From positions 1-64,000 of the forward strand of contig NZ_JAFMPK010000024.1 of assembly GCF_017349295.1 (NCBI RefSeq): a stretch of DNA of 64,000 nt. The letters are read 5' to 3'. The stretch comes from Myceligenerans salitolerans (GTDB taxonomy: Bacteria; Actinomycetota; Actinomycetes; Actinomycetales; Cellulomonadaceae). This document shows positions 17,536-27,281 of the stretch, piece after piece. Within the stretch, counting starts at the first letter, position 1. Each line of letters starts with the position of its first letter. The translations under genes were made by a program, and so were the position numbers. Below the pieces are notes generated by a model. That model saw only the letters and a program-made list of their open reading frames with translations. It did no database searches and was not told the DNA's origin.

Positions 17536-18042
17536 ATGAGCGAGTTGACGTTCACCCTGCTGCGGCTGGGTTATCTGGTGCTGCTGTGGGTGTTCGTGCT
17601 CTCGGCCGTCGCCGTGCTGCGGCGGGATCTCGCCGGCCCGCGGACGGGCCGCAAGCGGCGTCGCAAGCCGGAACCCGCCACCGTGGGCGGGCCGCCGTCG
17701 GGGCCGGTACCGGCTCCGGCGCCCATGGTCGGTGGTGGGCCGCGTAGCGGTGCCCCGACCCGGTTGGTCGTGGTCGCCGGCCCGCTGACGGGCACCACGA
17801 TCCCGCTCACCCAGTCGGGCATCCTCATCGGCCGCGCGCCGAGCTGCACGCTCGTGCTCGACGACGACTACTCGTCGTCCCGGCACGCTCGCATCTACCC
17901 GCAAGGGAATCAGTGGTACGTCGAGGACCTCGGTTCCACCAACGGAACGTACATGAACGATCAGCGCATCCAGGGGGTCGTGCCCCTGCCCCCGGGGGTT
18001 GGCGTCCAGATCGGCCAGTCCGTCGTCGAGCTCCAGGGATGA
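17536..18042 (+). CDS. fhaB: Membrane-anchored FHA-domain protein (FhaB/FipA-like)
   Basis: 168 residues. One membrane helix at about 7-28 is followed by a basic stretch (RTGRKRRRKPEP), a proline-rich linker and a C-terminal FHA domain (about 75-165) with GRAPSCTLVLDDDYSSSRHARI and LGSTNGTYMN. In mycobacteria the equivalent FipA is a phosphorylation-dependent division scaffold. It starts 10 bases after fhaA and ends 7 bases before the phosphatase GTG, so these genes are clearly co-transcribed. Confidence 0.93.
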   Translation: MSELTFTLLRLGYLVLLWVFVLSAVAVLRRDLAGPRTGRKRRRKPEPATVGGPPSGPVPAPAPMVGGGPRSGAPTRLVVVAGPLTGTTIPLTQSGILIGRAPSCTLVLDDDYSSSRHARIYPQGNQWYVEDLGSTNGTYMNDQRIQGVVPLPPGVGVQIGQSVVELQG

Positions 18043-18049
18043 CCACCAC

Positions 18050-19549
18050 GTGACCGTGAATCTGCGGTATGCCGCGCGTTCCGACGTCGGCCTCGTCCGC
18101 TCCAACAACCAGGACTCCGCGTACGCGGGCCCGCACCTCCTCGTGGTGGCCGACGGCATGGGCGGCCACGCCGGTGGTGACGTCGCCTCCTCCCTCACCA
18201 TCGCCGCTCTGACGCCGTTGGACCACGGTGACCACAGCACCGACCGGCTGCTGGCCGACCTGGAGCAGTCGGTCGACCGTGCGCGCCAGGACCTCATCGC
18301 CGCCACCGCCTCCGACCCGGACCTCGCCGGCATGGGGACCACCGTGACCGCATTGCTGCGCAGCGGTCACACGCTCGCCATGGCGCACCTCGGCGACTCC
18401 CGTGCCTACCTGCTGCGGGACGGGCTGCTCACACAGGTCACCGTCGACCACACGTTCGTGCAGCACCTGGTCGACACCGGCCGTATCTCGGCGGACGAGG
18501 CCGAGACCCACCCGCAGCGCAACGTCGTCATGCGGGTGCTCGGTGACTTCGACCTCGACCTGACTCCTGACATGTCCGTCCGCGAGGCGATTCCGGGCGA
18601 CCGGTGGATGCTCTGCTCGGACGGCCTGTCGGGGTTCGTCTCCGTCGAGGACCTCACCGAGACGCTCGGAGCAGTCGCCGATCCCGCCGAGGCCGCCGAG
18701 CGGCTCGTCTCGGCGGCCATGCGCGAGGGCTCCACCGACAACATCTCCGTGGTCGTCGCCGACGTCGTCGACGAGGAGTCCGCCCCCTTCCCGCCGCCGG
18801 ACCCGGAGATCGTCGGCGCCGCCGCCCTGCGCGGCGTGACCGCGGCTATCGGCCCCGGCACGATCATCCATCCCGGTGGCGCCGACGTCGCTGGCCACGG
18901 CGGGGCGCAGCCCCAGGCCGGCGGGGTCGGCACTGCCGTGCTGCCGGACGACGACCCGAACCTCGCGGACGCGCTCGAACATGCGGTGAACGGTTCCGAG
19001 GCCGGCGCCTACGAGCCCGAGGTCCTCCCGGACGAGCAGCGCGACCCGGACGACGAGGCCGAACCGGCCCCGCACAAGCGACGTCCGTGGCTCGCCATCC
19101 TCGGCTCCCTGCTGCTCATCGGCGGCCTGGGAGTGGCGGGATGGGCCGGCTACCGGTGGACGCAGACCCAGTACTACGTGGGTGAGGCCGACGGACACGT
19201 CGCGGTGTTCCGCGGCATCCCCGCCACGGCCGGACCGTTCTCCCTGTCGACGCCCGTCGAGCTCACCGACACGCAGGTCGCCGACCTGCCCGGGTACATC
19301 GCCGACAGCATCGAGGGCACCATTCGCGCATCGTCGCGCGAGGACGCGCTCGACCGTGCGCAGCGCCTGATCGATCAGGCCGAGGAGGCGCAGGAGGAGA
19401 GCGAGCCGACTCCGACCGAGGAGGAACCGACGGAGGAACCGACCGAGGGGTCGACATCCGACTCCGCGAGTTCCGAGCGCAGGAATTCGACGACCCGGGA
19501 CAGAGACACCACGGACGCCAACTCTGACGGTGGGGGGTCGAACGGATGA
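18050..19549 (+). CDS. pstP: PP2C-family Ser/Thr phosphatase
   Basis: The phosphatase that reverses PknA/PknB phosphorylation. The GTG at 18050 gives a 499-residue protein beginning VTVNLRYAARSDVGLVRSNNQDS. The catalytic PP2C domain (1-240) has the metal ligands in SNNQDSAY, VVADGMGGHAGGD, GDSRAYLLRDG, CSDGLSG and STDNISVVVAD. An acidic linker precedes a membrane helix (about 347-368, AILGSLLLIGGLGVAGWAGY), and a Ser/Thr/Glu-rich extracellular tail completes the protein. Its stop overlaps the rodA start in an ATGA. Confidence 0.95.
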   Translation: MTVNLRYAARSDVGLVRSNNQDSAYAGPHLLVVADGMGGHAGGDVASSLTIAALTPLDHGDHSTDRLLADLEQSVDRARQDLIAATASDPDLAGMGTTVTALLRSGHTLAMAHLGDSRAYLLRDGLLTQVTVDHTFVQHLVDTGRISADEAETHPQRNVVMRVLGDFDLDLTPDMSVREAIPGDRWMLCSDGLSGFVSVEDLTETLGAVADPAEAAERLVSAAMREGSTDNISVVVADVVDEESAPFPPPDPEIVGAAALRGVTAAIGPGTIIHPGGADVAGHGGAQPQAGGVGTAVLPDDDPNLADALEHAVNGSEAGAYEPEVLPDEQRDPDDEAEPAPHKRRPWLAILGSLLLIGGLGVAGWAGYRWTQTQYYVGEADGHVAVFRGIPATAGPFSLSTPVELTDTQVADLPGYIADSIEGTIRASSREDALDRAQRLIDQAEEAQEESEPTPTEEEPTEEPTEGSTSDSASSERRNSTTRDRDTTDANSDGGGSNG

Positions 19550-21099
19550 GCATGCTCTCCGAGAAGCGTCCCCACGGCATGCAGGATGCGATCCAGCCCG
19601 AGGAGAATGCCCCGAGCCGGGCGGCCGAGGCCGTGATGCTGGTGATCGCGCTCGCCCTCGGGCTCGGCGGCCTCGCCATGGTCGGCTACTCGATCGACGA
19701 CCGGCTGCCCGACGGGTTCTGGACGAACGCGCTGGTGCTCACGGCGCTCTCGCTCACCGCTCACATCGTGCTGCGCATCCGGGCGCCGTACGCGGACCAG
19801 GTGATCCTGCCCGCGGTGATGCTGCTCAACACGATGAGCCTGGCGATGATCACCCGGCTCGAGATGGACGACATGACCGGCGCCGACGCGGGCCGGCACC
19901 TGATGTGGACGTCGCTGGGCATCGTCGTGGCCTGCGTCGTGCTGCTGGTCCTGCGCGACCACCGCGTGCTGCGCAGGTACACGTACACGGTGATGGTCCT
20001 GGCGCTCGTCCTGGTCGTCCTGCCCCTCATTCCCGGTCTGGGCCGCGAGATCAACGGTGCGCGCATCTGGATCTACTTCGCCGGCTTCTCGCTGCAGCCC
20101 GCCGAGTTCGCGAAGATCCTGTTCGCGGTGTTCTTCGCGGGTTACCTCGTGGCCAACCGCGACACGCTCGCCCTGGCGGGCAAGAAGGTGCTCGGGCTGC
20201 AGCTCCCGCGTCTGCGTGATCTCGGCCCGATCCTCGTGGTGTGGGCCGTGTCGCTGATGGTGCTCGTCGGTCAGAAGGACCTCGGGACCTCGCTCCTCTT
20301 CTTCGGGCTCTTCGTCGGAATGCTGTACCTGGCCACCGAACGCGGGGGCTGGGTGGCCATCGGTCTGTCGATGTTCGTCGTCGGCGCGTTCGCGGCGTGG
20401 ACGATGTTCGGCCATGTCCAACGGCGTGTCACGATCTGGCTCGACCCGCTGGACCCCGAGCTCTACGAGGCGGTCGGTGGCTCCTTCCAGGTGGTCCAGG
20501 GAATGTTCGGGATGGCCTTCGGCGGGATGTTCGGCGCCGGGTGGGGCGAGGGCTACTCCTCGAGGATCCCGTTCGCGTTCTCCGACATGATCTACGCCGC
20601 GTTCGGCGAGGAGCTCGGGCTGACGGGTCTGCTCGCGATCCTGCTGGTCTATCTCGTCATCGTGCAGCGCGGCCTGCGTGCCGCGATCGGCGTCCGTGAC
20701 GGGTTCGGCAAGCTCCTGGCCGGTGGTCTCGCGTTCGTGATGGCGCTCCAGCTCTTCGTCGTCGTGGGGGGCATCACGCGCGTCATCCCGCTGACCGGCC
20801 TGACACTGCCCTTCATGGCCCAGGGCGGTTCGTCGCTGCTCGCGAACTGGATCGTGATCGCACTGCTGCTGCGCACGTCGGACGCCGCCCGACGACCGTC
20901 GTCGCTGCCGACGCGCGGCCAGCTCGCCGGCCCGGCACCGACCCCGGTCGGGCATCCGGGCGCCGGCGGCGCGATCGAGGTGGGCCCCGGCGCGAGCAGG
21001 CAGGACCGTGAAGCGGCACGGCAGAGCATGCCGTCGCCGAGCGACGAGATGACGCAGATGCAGGCCCCGATCCGGTACGACGGAGGTGACCAGGCGTGA
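19546..21099 (+). CDS. rodA: SEDS peptidoglycan glycosyltransferase RodA/FtsW
   Basis: A 517-residue polytopic membrane enzyme that polymerises lipid II for elongation or septation, working with the class B PBP encoded next. Hydrophobic helices run from about residue 28 to 450. SEDS signatures include PGLGREINGARIWI, LQPAEFAKI, LVVWAVSLMVLVGQKDLGTSLLFFG (within it GQKDLGTS), FAFSDMIYAAFGEELG and ITRVIPLTGLTLPFMAQGGSS. The C-terminal 70 residues are cytoplasmic and Pro/Gly-rich. Both ends overlap neighbours by four bases (ATGA, GTGA), indicating translational coupling. Confidence 0.96.
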   Translation: MSMLSEKRPHGMQDAIQPEENAPSRAAEAVMLVIALALGLGGLAMVGYSIDDRLPDGFWTNALVLTALSLTAHIVLRIRAPYADQVILPAVMLLNTMSLAMITRLEMDDMTGADAGRHLMWTSLGIVVACVVLLVLRDHRVLRRYTYTVMVLALVLVVLPLIPGLGREINGARIWIYFAGFSLQPAEFAKILFAVFFAGYLVANRDTLALAGKKVLGLQLPRLRDLGPILVVWAVSLMVLVGQKDLGTSLLFFGLFVGMLYLATERGGWVAIGLSMFVVGAFAAWTMFGHVQRRVTIWLDPLDPELYEAVGGSFQVVQGMFGMAFGGMFGAGWGEGYSSRIPFAFSDMIYAAFGEELGLTGLLAILLVYLVIVQRGLRAAIGVRDGFGKLLAGGLAFVMALQLFVVVGGITRVIPLTGLTLPFMAQGGSSLLANWIVIALLLRTSDAARRPSSLPTRGQLAGPAPTPVGHPGAGGAIEVGPGASRQDREAARQSMPSPSDEMTQMQAPIRYDGGDQA

Positions 21100-22619
21100 A
21101 CACCACCCTGCGCCGCCTGTCCACGGTGGTCATGGCCATGTTCCTCGTGCTCATGGTGTCCACCACGTGGATCCAGTACGTCCAGGCCGGTGACCTCAAC
21201 GACGACGGGCGCAACGTGCGCAAGATCTACCGGGATCTCGGCGCCGCGCGCGGCCCCATCGTCGTCGGCGAGGACAACGCGGTCGTCTCGGTGCCGGTGG
21301 ACGACAACTACGGCCGCCAGCGCGTGTACGCGGACGGCGACGAGAACATCGCGAAGATGTACGCGCCGATCACCGGCTTCTTCGCGGTGAACGGCAACAC
21401 CGCGGGCCTGGAACGCAGCGCGAACGACTACCTCTCCGGGCGTGCCGACTCGCTCTGGCTCGACCAGTTGCAGAACCTCATCACCGGTCAGGAGGCCGCG
21501 GGATCGTCGGTCGACACCACGATCGATCCCAAGGTCCAGAAGGCCGCGTGGGACGCGCTCGGTGACTACACGGGTGCCGCCGTCGCCCTCGACCCGAAGA
21601 CCGGCGCGATCCTGGCGATGGTCTCGAAGCCGTCGTACGACCCCAACTCCCTGGCGGTGCATTCCGGTGGCGAGGTGAACGAGACCTACCAGAACCTCGC
21701 GAACTCGAAGCCGCAGATCAACACCAGCGACGGCTCGGAGCAGTACAGCCCGTACTCGGTGCTGAACAACCGCACGATCGAGGCGACCTACCCGCCCGGC
21801 TCGACGTTCAAGATCTTCACGTCGGCAGCCGCGATCGAGAGCGGCGAGTTCACCCCGGACTCCGAGGTGCCGGCGCCCAACGGGTACGAGTTGACCAACA
21901 CCAGCACGCCGATCGCCAACTTCGGCGGCTACGACTGCGTGGCCGGCCAGACCGAGATCACGCTCGCCGACGCCCTTCGTACCTCCTGCAACTCCTCTTA
22001 TCTGTGGCTCGGCGGTGAGGTCGGCGCGGACGGCATGCGCGACATGTTCGAGGACTTCCGCTTCGACGAGGGCCTGGAGGTGCCGATGAGCACCGTCGCC
22101 GGGAGCTACCCCGGCCTTGGGAACGACGACCCCGACTCCATCGACCGGATCGAGCTGAGCGGTATGGGGCAGGGCGATGTCCGGCTGACACCGCTCCAGG
22201 TCGCGATGTTGAGCGCCACGGTCGCGAACGGCGGTACGGAGATGGAGCCGTATCTGATCGAGAGCATCCGCGACAGCGACCTCGAGGTCGTGGAGAAGAC
22301 GAACCCCAGCACGCTCGCCAACCCCATCTCCTCCTCGACGGCCGACGCGCTGCGGGAGATGATGATCGGCGTCGTCGAGGACGGTTCCGGCACCAATGCC
22401 CAGATCCCGAACGTGTCGGTCGCAGGCAAGACGGGCACGGCCGAGAACGGCAACAACCGCCAGCCGACGCTGTGGTTCACGGGCTTCGCACCGGCCGACG
22501 ATCCGCAGGTCGCGGTCGCCGTCGTGCTCGAGAACGCGGGTAGCTCCACCGAGGACACCGCCTCGGGCACGCTCGCCGCGCCGGTCGCGAAGGCCATCCT
22601 CGAGGCGGCGATCAACTGA
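21096..22619 (+). CDS. pbpA: Class B penicillin-binding protein, transpeptidase
   Basis: A 507-residue bitopic enzyme that crosslinks peptidoglycan. The N-terminal membrane anchor (about 8-28, STVVMAMFLVLMVSTTW) leads to a dimerisation domain and the transpeptidase domain (from about 150). The catalytic motifs are all present: STFK with nucleophile Ser236, SCN at 297-299, and KTGTAE at 445-450. The GTG start overlaps the rodA stop. Its own stop overlaps the pknA ATG by one base (TGATG). In mycobacteria the homologue is phosphorylated by PknB and acts in septation. Confidence 0.96.
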   Translation: MNTTLRRLSTVVMAMFLVLMVSTTWIQYVQAGDLNDDGRNVRKIYRDLGAARGPIVVGEDNAVVSVPVDDNYGRQRVYADGDENIAKMYAPITGFFAVNGNTAGLERSANDYLSGRADSLWLDQLQNLITGQEAAGSSVDTTIDPKVQKAAWDALGDYTGAAVALDPKTGAILAMVSKPSYDPNSLAVHSGGEVNETYQNLANSKPQINTSDGSEQYSPYSVLNNRTIEATYPPGSTFKIFTSAAAIESGEFTPDSEVPAPNGYELTNTSTPIANFGGYDCVAGQTEITLADALRTSCNSSYLWLGGEVGADGMRDMFEDFRFDEGLEVPMSTVAGSYPGLGNDDPDSIDRIELSGMGQGDVRLTPLQVAMLSATVANGGTEMEPYLIESIRDSDLEVVEKTNPSTLANPISSSTADALREMMIGVVEDGSGTNAQIPNVSVAGKTGTAENGNNRQPTLWFTGFAPADDPQVAVAVVLENAGSSTEDTASGTLAAPVAKAILEAAIN

Positions 22620-24331
22620 TGCGCCCCGTCGAAGGCGTGCTGGTCGGGGGGCGCTACCGTTTGGTGCGCCGTCTCGCCATCGGCGGCATGGGCGAGGTCT
22701 GGGTCGCCTTCGACGAGAAGCTCACCCGCGAGGTCGCCATCAAGGTGCTGCGCGAGGAGTACACCGGGAACGAGGATTTTCTCCGCCGGCTGCGGACCGA
22801 GGCGCGCAACTCCTCGACCTTGTTGCACCCGAACATCGCTCAGATGTACGACTACGGCGAGGAGGAGGGCGCCGGCTACCTGGTCATGGAGCTCGTGCTG
22901 GGGGAGCCACTCGCAGATCTCCTGGAGCGTGAGCCGGTCCTGCCGGCGCAGCGTCTGCTGCCGCTGCTGGCCCAGACGGCCCGTGGACTGCACGCCGCAC
23001 ACGCGGCCGGCGTGGTCCACCGCGACGTCAAGCCCGGCAACATCCTGCTGGAGCATTCCGGAACGGTGAAGATCACCGACTTCGGGGTCTCCGTGGCACA
23101 GAACCAGGTGCCGATGACGGCCACGGGCATGGTCATGGGCACGGCCCAGTACCTCTCGCCCGAGCAGGCCGTGGGCCAGTCCGCGACGGGCGCCTCCGAC
23201 ATCTACGCGCTCGGCGTGGTCGCGTACGAGGCGTCGGCGGGCCGGCGCCCCTTCACCGGCAAGAGTCCGGTCGACATCGCGATCGCGCACGTCAACGCGC
23301 CCGTACCGCCGCTGCCGTCGTCGGTTCATCCGGGCATGTCCCAACTGATCATGCAGATGCTCGAGAAGGATCCCGCGCATCGGTTCGCGTCCGCCGAGAC
23401 GCTCGCCCGCGAGATGGACGCCCTCGCGCAGGAGATCGCCTCGGACCCGTTCGGCACCCGGCGGGTCGCGGGCCCGCGTCCCTCCGAGCAGGCAGACGCC
23501 GGCCCCTCACGACATGTCAGCGGTAGTCGTCGCGGCTCTGCCCGCGGCGGGTCGCGGCCTGTCGTCCGGTCCCGCAGCGAGGCGCGGCGAGCCGCCCAGG
23601 CCGAGGCTCAGGCCCACGCGATGGGGCCGCAGGGAGCCCCGCAGCCAGGCGCGCCGCACGGGCAGTTCACGGCGACCGCCACACCTCAGTCCGCCCCGGC
23701 GGTCGCGCCCGACCCGCAGAACCCGTGGGCCGGAGGGCAGCATCCCTGGGGCCCGACGACGGCGTCCCGCCAGCCTCGTCCGCACCAGCACGGCGCTCCC
23801 GCGTCCGGGAGGCCCGAGCACGACGCGGGCGAGGGCTACGACACGCCCGGGCGCGACACGGGCTTCGGCACGCAGAACCGGGCCGTCGGGCGCCACGGCA
23901 CGTCGACGGACGACGTCCGTCCGTCGACCGGGTACGTTCCCACTTCGATCTCGCCGCCCGACGGTACCGCACGGTCGTACCCCTCCCGGCGGGACGTCCG
24001 CGCCGGGCAGAGCGGGCGGTCGGCCCGTAAGGGCGGCGTGACCACCGGCATCGCGCACTGGGTGGCGGAGTTCGAGGATCGCCTCGGTATCACCGTCCCG
24101 TGGCCGCTGGTGGCCCTCGGTGTCCTGCTGGGTGCCGTGGTTCTCGTCCTGGTGCTGACCACAGGAGGAGACGAGGGTGGCGAAGCTCAACCGTTGGGTG
24201 ATAGTTCCTACGGAACGACGGACGCAATGCTGAGTCCTGGCACTACGGCGACGACCGTGGACTCTGGGATGATGCTCCTTGACGAGCCGCTGACCGCACC
24301 GCGGCCGGCCGAATCTTCGAAGGACGTATAA
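22619..24331 (+). CDS. pknA: Receptor-type Ser/Thr protein kinase PknA
   Basis: A 570-residue kinase controlling growth and division. The kinase domain (about 13-275) has the glycine loop LAIGGMGEVW, the catalytic lysine in VAIKVL (Lys42), VVHRDVKPGN (Asp136) and ITDFGVS. A long low-complexity Pro/Gln/Ala linker (about 280-480) is followed by one membrane helix (about 496-520) and a short 50-residue extracellular tail with no PASTA repeats, as in PknA. It abuts pknB with no spacer. Linker Thr residues are likely regulatory phosphosites by analogy. Confidence 0.94.
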   Translation: MRPVEGVLVGGRYRLVRRLAIGGMGEVWVAFDEKLTREVAIKVLREEYTGNEDFLRRLRTEARNSSTLLHPNIAQMYDYGEEEGAGYLVMELVLGEPLADLLEREPVLPAQRLLPLLAQTARGLHAAHAAGVVHRDVKPGNILLEHSGTVKITDFGVSVAQNQVPMTATGMVMGTAQYLSPEQAVGQSATGASDIYALGVVAYEASAGRRPFTGKSPVDIAIAHVNAPVPPLPSSVHPGMSQLIMQMLEKDPAHRFASAETLAREMDALAQEIASDPFGTRRVAGPRPSEQADAGPSRHVSGSRRGSARGGSRPVVRSRSEARRAAQAEAQAHAMGPQGAPQPGAPHGQFTATATPQSAPAVAPDPQNPWAGGQHPWGPTTASRQPRPHQHGAPASGRPEHDAGEGYDTPGRDTGFGTQNRAVGRHGTSTDDVRPSTGYVPTSISPPDGTARSYPSRRDVRAGQSGRSARKGGVTTGIAHWVAEFEDRLGITVPWPLVALGVLLGAVVLVLVLTTGGDEGGEAQPLGDSSYGTTDAMLSPGTTATTVDSGMMLLDEPLTAPRPAESSKDV

Positions 24332-26398
24332 GTGGTGGACAACACGCCCCGGGTGCTCGCCGGCCGCTACGAGGTCGGTGAGCTGGTCGGCCGTGGCGGC
24401 ATGGCCGAAGTGCACGTCGGCCACGACACACGGCTCGGACGCACCGTCGCGATCAAGGTGCTGCGGTCGGACCTCGCCGACGATCCGTCCTTCCTCGCCC
24501 GCTTCCGCCGCGAGGCCCAGTCGGCGGCCGCGCTGAACCACCCCGCGATCGTCGCCGTGTACGACACGGGCGAGGACCGTGCCAAGGACGGGAACGGCAA
24601 GGAGGTGACCGTCCCGTTCATCGTCATGGAGTTCGTGGAGGGTCACACCGTCCGCGACATCCTGACGGACGGGTCGGCCGTGCCGATCGAGGAGGCCGTC
24701 GAGATCACCACGGGCGTGCTGTCCGCGCTCGAGTACTCGCACCGGGCGGGCATCGTCCACCGCGACATCAAGCCGGCGAACGTGATGATCACCCCGACAG
24801 GTGCCGTGAAGGTGATGGACTTCGGCATCGCCCGCGCCATGGCCGACTCGGCGGCGACGATGACGCAGACCAACGCCGTGATCGGTACCGCCCAGTACCT
24901 CTCGCCGGAACAGGCACGCGGCGAGACGGTGGACTCGCGCTCGGACCTGTACTCCACCGGTTGCCTCCTGTTCGAGCTGCTCACCGGCCGGCCGCCGTTC
25001 CAGGGCGACTCGCCCGTCGCCGTGGCCTATCAGCACGTGGGCCAGGAACCGCAACGACCGAGCGAGATCGCCGTCGACGTGCCCGAGGTGCTGGACCGCA
25101 TCACGCTGAAGGCGTTGACCAAGGATCGCGACCACCGGTACGGCACCGCGGCCGAGTTCCGCGCGGACCTCGAGGCGGCGCTGCGCGGCGGGCAGGTCTC
25201 CGCGCCGATGGTCGGTGCGATGGCGATGGGCGCGCAGACCACGCAGATGATGTCGCCCCCGTTCGGGACGCAGCAGATGTCGCCCGTCGGGTACGGCACG
25301 CAGCAGTGGGGCGGACCGCCCACGGCCGGACAGCCGCCGGTGCAGACACCGGGTCAGGGATACCCGACCGGGCCCATGGGGCCGGGCGGCCGCCAGGACA
25401 ACGAGACCGACAACAAGAAGACGCTCATCTGGACCCTGATCGCGATCGCGATCGCCGCGGTGGCGGCCATCCTGATCGCGATCGCGGTGAACAACAACGG
25501 CCAGCAGCCGGAGGAGCCGACGACGGCGACCGTGCCGGAGATCCAGGCCGGCATGAGCTATGACGAAGCATGCTCGGCCGTCGAGAGCGCGAGCCTTGCC
25601 TGCGGCCGGGAGATCGACGAGGAGTCCGAGCAGGAGGCCGGCACCACCACGGGCGAGACGAGCCCGGCCGCCGGGGAGACGGTTGACGAGGGCGAAACCG
25701 TCACGATCTTCGTCTCAGGTGCTCCCGGTGAGGTGAGCGTCCCGAACGTGGCGGGAAAGACACAGGACCAGGTGCGAGCTGACCTCGAGGCCGTCGGTCT
25801 CGAGCTGGGGGAGACGCCGACGGAGAACAGCACGCAGTACGAGGCCGGCCAGGCGACCCGATCAGAACCCGCCGGCGGTTCCACTGTCACGGAAGGCGAC
25901 ACGATCACCGTATGGTTCGCCTCGGGTACGGTGACCCTTCCCGACATGAAGGGCTGGAGCGAGGACCAGGTGGAGGCCAAACTCGCGGAACTCAATCTGA
26001 ACTCGGACCGCCGGACCGAACAGACGGATGCAGTCCCCGAGGGAACCATCAGCAAGACAGAGCCCGGCCCGGGTGACATCAGCGCTGATACACGTGTGAC
26101 CTACTACGTCGCTCTCCCGGTCGCCAAGACTCAGATCCCCGAGAGCATCCTCGGCATGACACTCGAGGACGCGATCGAGGCGTGTGGCGGTGTCCAGGTC
26201 AACTGCAGTGAGGACAACGTCGTCTACGAGGACAACGACCAGTACGAACCCGGCACGGTGTTCAACACCGATCCGGCACCCGGCCTGGAGGTCGACACCG
26301 GCGCCCAGGTCACCCTCTATGTCGTCAGCGAGGAAGCGTCCGGGGATCCGTCGGGCGGCGCCACCGGCGGCGGCATCCTGCCCGGCGGAGACGGCTGA
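24332..26398 (+). CDS. pknB: Receptor-type Ser/Thr protein kinase PknB with four PASTA domains
   Basis: A 688-residue kinase sensing cell-wall intermediates. The kinase domain (about 11-275) has VGRGGMAEVHVG, VAIKVL (Lys42), IVHRDIKPAN (Asp145) and VMDFGIA. A Gln/Pro/Gly juxtamembrane linker precedes a membrane helix (about 365-388). The extracellular part carries four PASTA repeats, starting near ATVPEIQAGMSYDEA, VSVPNVAGKTQDQV, TVTLPDMKGWSEDQV and TQIPESILGMTLEDA, that bind peptidoglycan fragments or lipid II in homologues. It starts GTG-GTG at 24332. It is the last gene of the operon, followed by a hairpin. Confidence 0.96.
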   Translation: MVDNTPRVLAGRYEVGELVGRGGMAEVHVGHDTRLGRTVAIKVLRSDLADDPSFLARFRREAQSAAALNHPAIVAVYDTGEDRAKDGNGKEVTVPFIVMEFVEGHTVRDILTDGSAVPIEEAVEITTGVLSALEYSHRAGIVHRDIKPANVMITPTGAVKVMDFGIARAMADSAATMTQTNAVIGTAQYLSPEQARGETVDSRSDLYSTGCLLFELLTGRPPFQGDSPVAVAYQHVGQEPQRPSEIAVDVPEVLDRITLKALTKDRDHRYGTAAEFRADLEAALRGGQVSAPMVGAMAMGAQTTQMMSPPFGTQQMSPVGYGTQQWGGPPTAGQPPVQTPGQGYPTGPMGPGGRQDNETDNKKTLIWTLIAIAIAAVAAILIAIAVNNNGQQPEEPTTATVPEIQAGMSYDEACSAVESASLACGREIDEESEQEAGTTTGETSPAAGETVDEGETVTIFVSGAPGEVSVPNVAGKTQDQVRADLEAVGLELGETPTENSTQYEAGQATRSEPAGGSTVTEGDTITVWFASGTVTLPDMKGWSEDQVEAKLAELNLNSDRRTEQTDAVPEGTISKTEPGPGDISADTRVTYYVALPVAKTQIPESILGMTLEDAIEACGGVQVNCSEDNVVYEDNDQYEPGTVFNTDPAPGLEVDTGAQVTLYVVSEEASGDPSGGATGGGILPGGDG

Positions 26399-26420
26399 CC
26401 GGCGACCAAGCACCGCGAAC

Positions 26421-26453
26421 GAAGGGCTCGTCCAGTGGCTGGTCGAGCCCTTC
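26421..26453 (+). terminator. Terminator of the fhaA-pknB operon
   Basis: A 10-bp perfect stem GAAGGGCTCG/CGAGCCCTTC with a 13-base loop, 22 bases after pknB. Confidence 0.7.
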
Positions 26454-26506
26454 GGCGTCTCCGGTCGAGCGGGCCCCCTCCATACCGCCCTGAACCATCA
26501 CCGGAT

Positions 26507-26542
26507 CAAGAGGGGCGCCCGACGGATCAGGCGCCCCTCTTG
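26507..26542 (-). terminator. Terminator of the leftward amidotransferase operon
   Basis: A 13-bp perfect stem (26507-26519 with 26530-26542) with a 10-base loop, just beyond the stop of the glutamine amidotransferase gene. Confidence 0.75.
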
Positions 26543-26561
26543 TCTGCGAGAACCGCGCACA

Positions 26562-27263
26562 CTACCCAACCACGAGCGGTGCCATGCCCCGGGAACGCTC
26601 GACCGCGCCCTCCAGGCCGCACCGTTCCAGCCAGTTGGCGAGGAGGCGGTGACCGCCCTCCGTCAGCACCGACTCCGGGTGGAACTGGACGCCGTGCAGC
26701 GGGAGGTCACGGTGCTGCAGGCCCATGACCACGCCGGATTCCGTGGCGCACGTGACCACGAGTTCGTCCGGCACGCTCTCCGGCGTCGCCGCGAGGGAGT
26801 GGTAGCGGGTCGCGGTGAACGGCGAGGGGAGCCCGGCAAGAACGGAGCCTTCCGCACCCTCCGCGCCACGTCCGCCGTCGTCGGCGTTGGTGAGGAGATC
26901 GTCGGCGACGAACACCTCGCTCGTCTTCCCGTGCATGAGCTCGGGGGCGTGTGTCACGGTCGCGCCGTAGACCTCGGCGAGGGCCTGATGGCCGAGGCAC
27001 ACGCCGAGCATCGGCGTACGGGAGCGCGCGCAGGCGCGGATCACGGACTCGGACGCGCCGGCCTCGGACGGGGTACCCGGGCCGGGGGAGACGAGGACGC
27101 CGTCGTACGGGGCTCCGGCGTCGTCCTGGAAGCGGCCGTCCACGTCGGGCTCGGGCACGGCGTCGTTGCGGACGACGACGGTCTCGGCCCCGATCTGGTT
27201 CAGGTAGCCGACGATCGTGTAGACGAAGGAGTCGTAGTTGTCGACGACGAGGATGCGCGTCAT
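26562..27263 (-). CDS. Class I glutamine amidotransferase (anthranilate/aminodeoxychorismate synthase component II)
   Basis: A 233-residue glutaminase subunit that would deliver ammonia to TrpE or PabB. It begins MTRILVVDNYDSFVYTIVGYL. The oxyanion strand is VSPGPGTP (59-66), the nucleophile Cys89 is in LGVCLGHQAL, and the catalytic His195 and Glu197 are in FHPESVL. No partner synthase gene is nearby. In actinobacteria this orphan gene next to pknB is conserved in position, so trpG versus pabA cannot be decided. It is last in a leftward group with the small membrane protein, sortase and DUF881 genes. Confidence 0.93.
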   Translation of the reverse strand: MTRILVVDNYDSFVYTIVGYLNQIGAETVVVRNDAVPEPDVDGRFQDDAGAPYDGVLVSPGPGTPSEAGASESVIRACARSRTPMLGVCLGHQALAEVYGATVTHAPELMHGKTSEVFVADDLLTNADDGGRGAEGAEGSVLAGLPSPFTATRYHSLAATPESVPDELVVTCATESGVVMGLQHRDLPLHGVQFHPESVLTEGGHRLLANWLERCGLEGAVERSRGMAPLVVG

Positions 27264-27281
27264 GCCGGACAGCCTACGGTT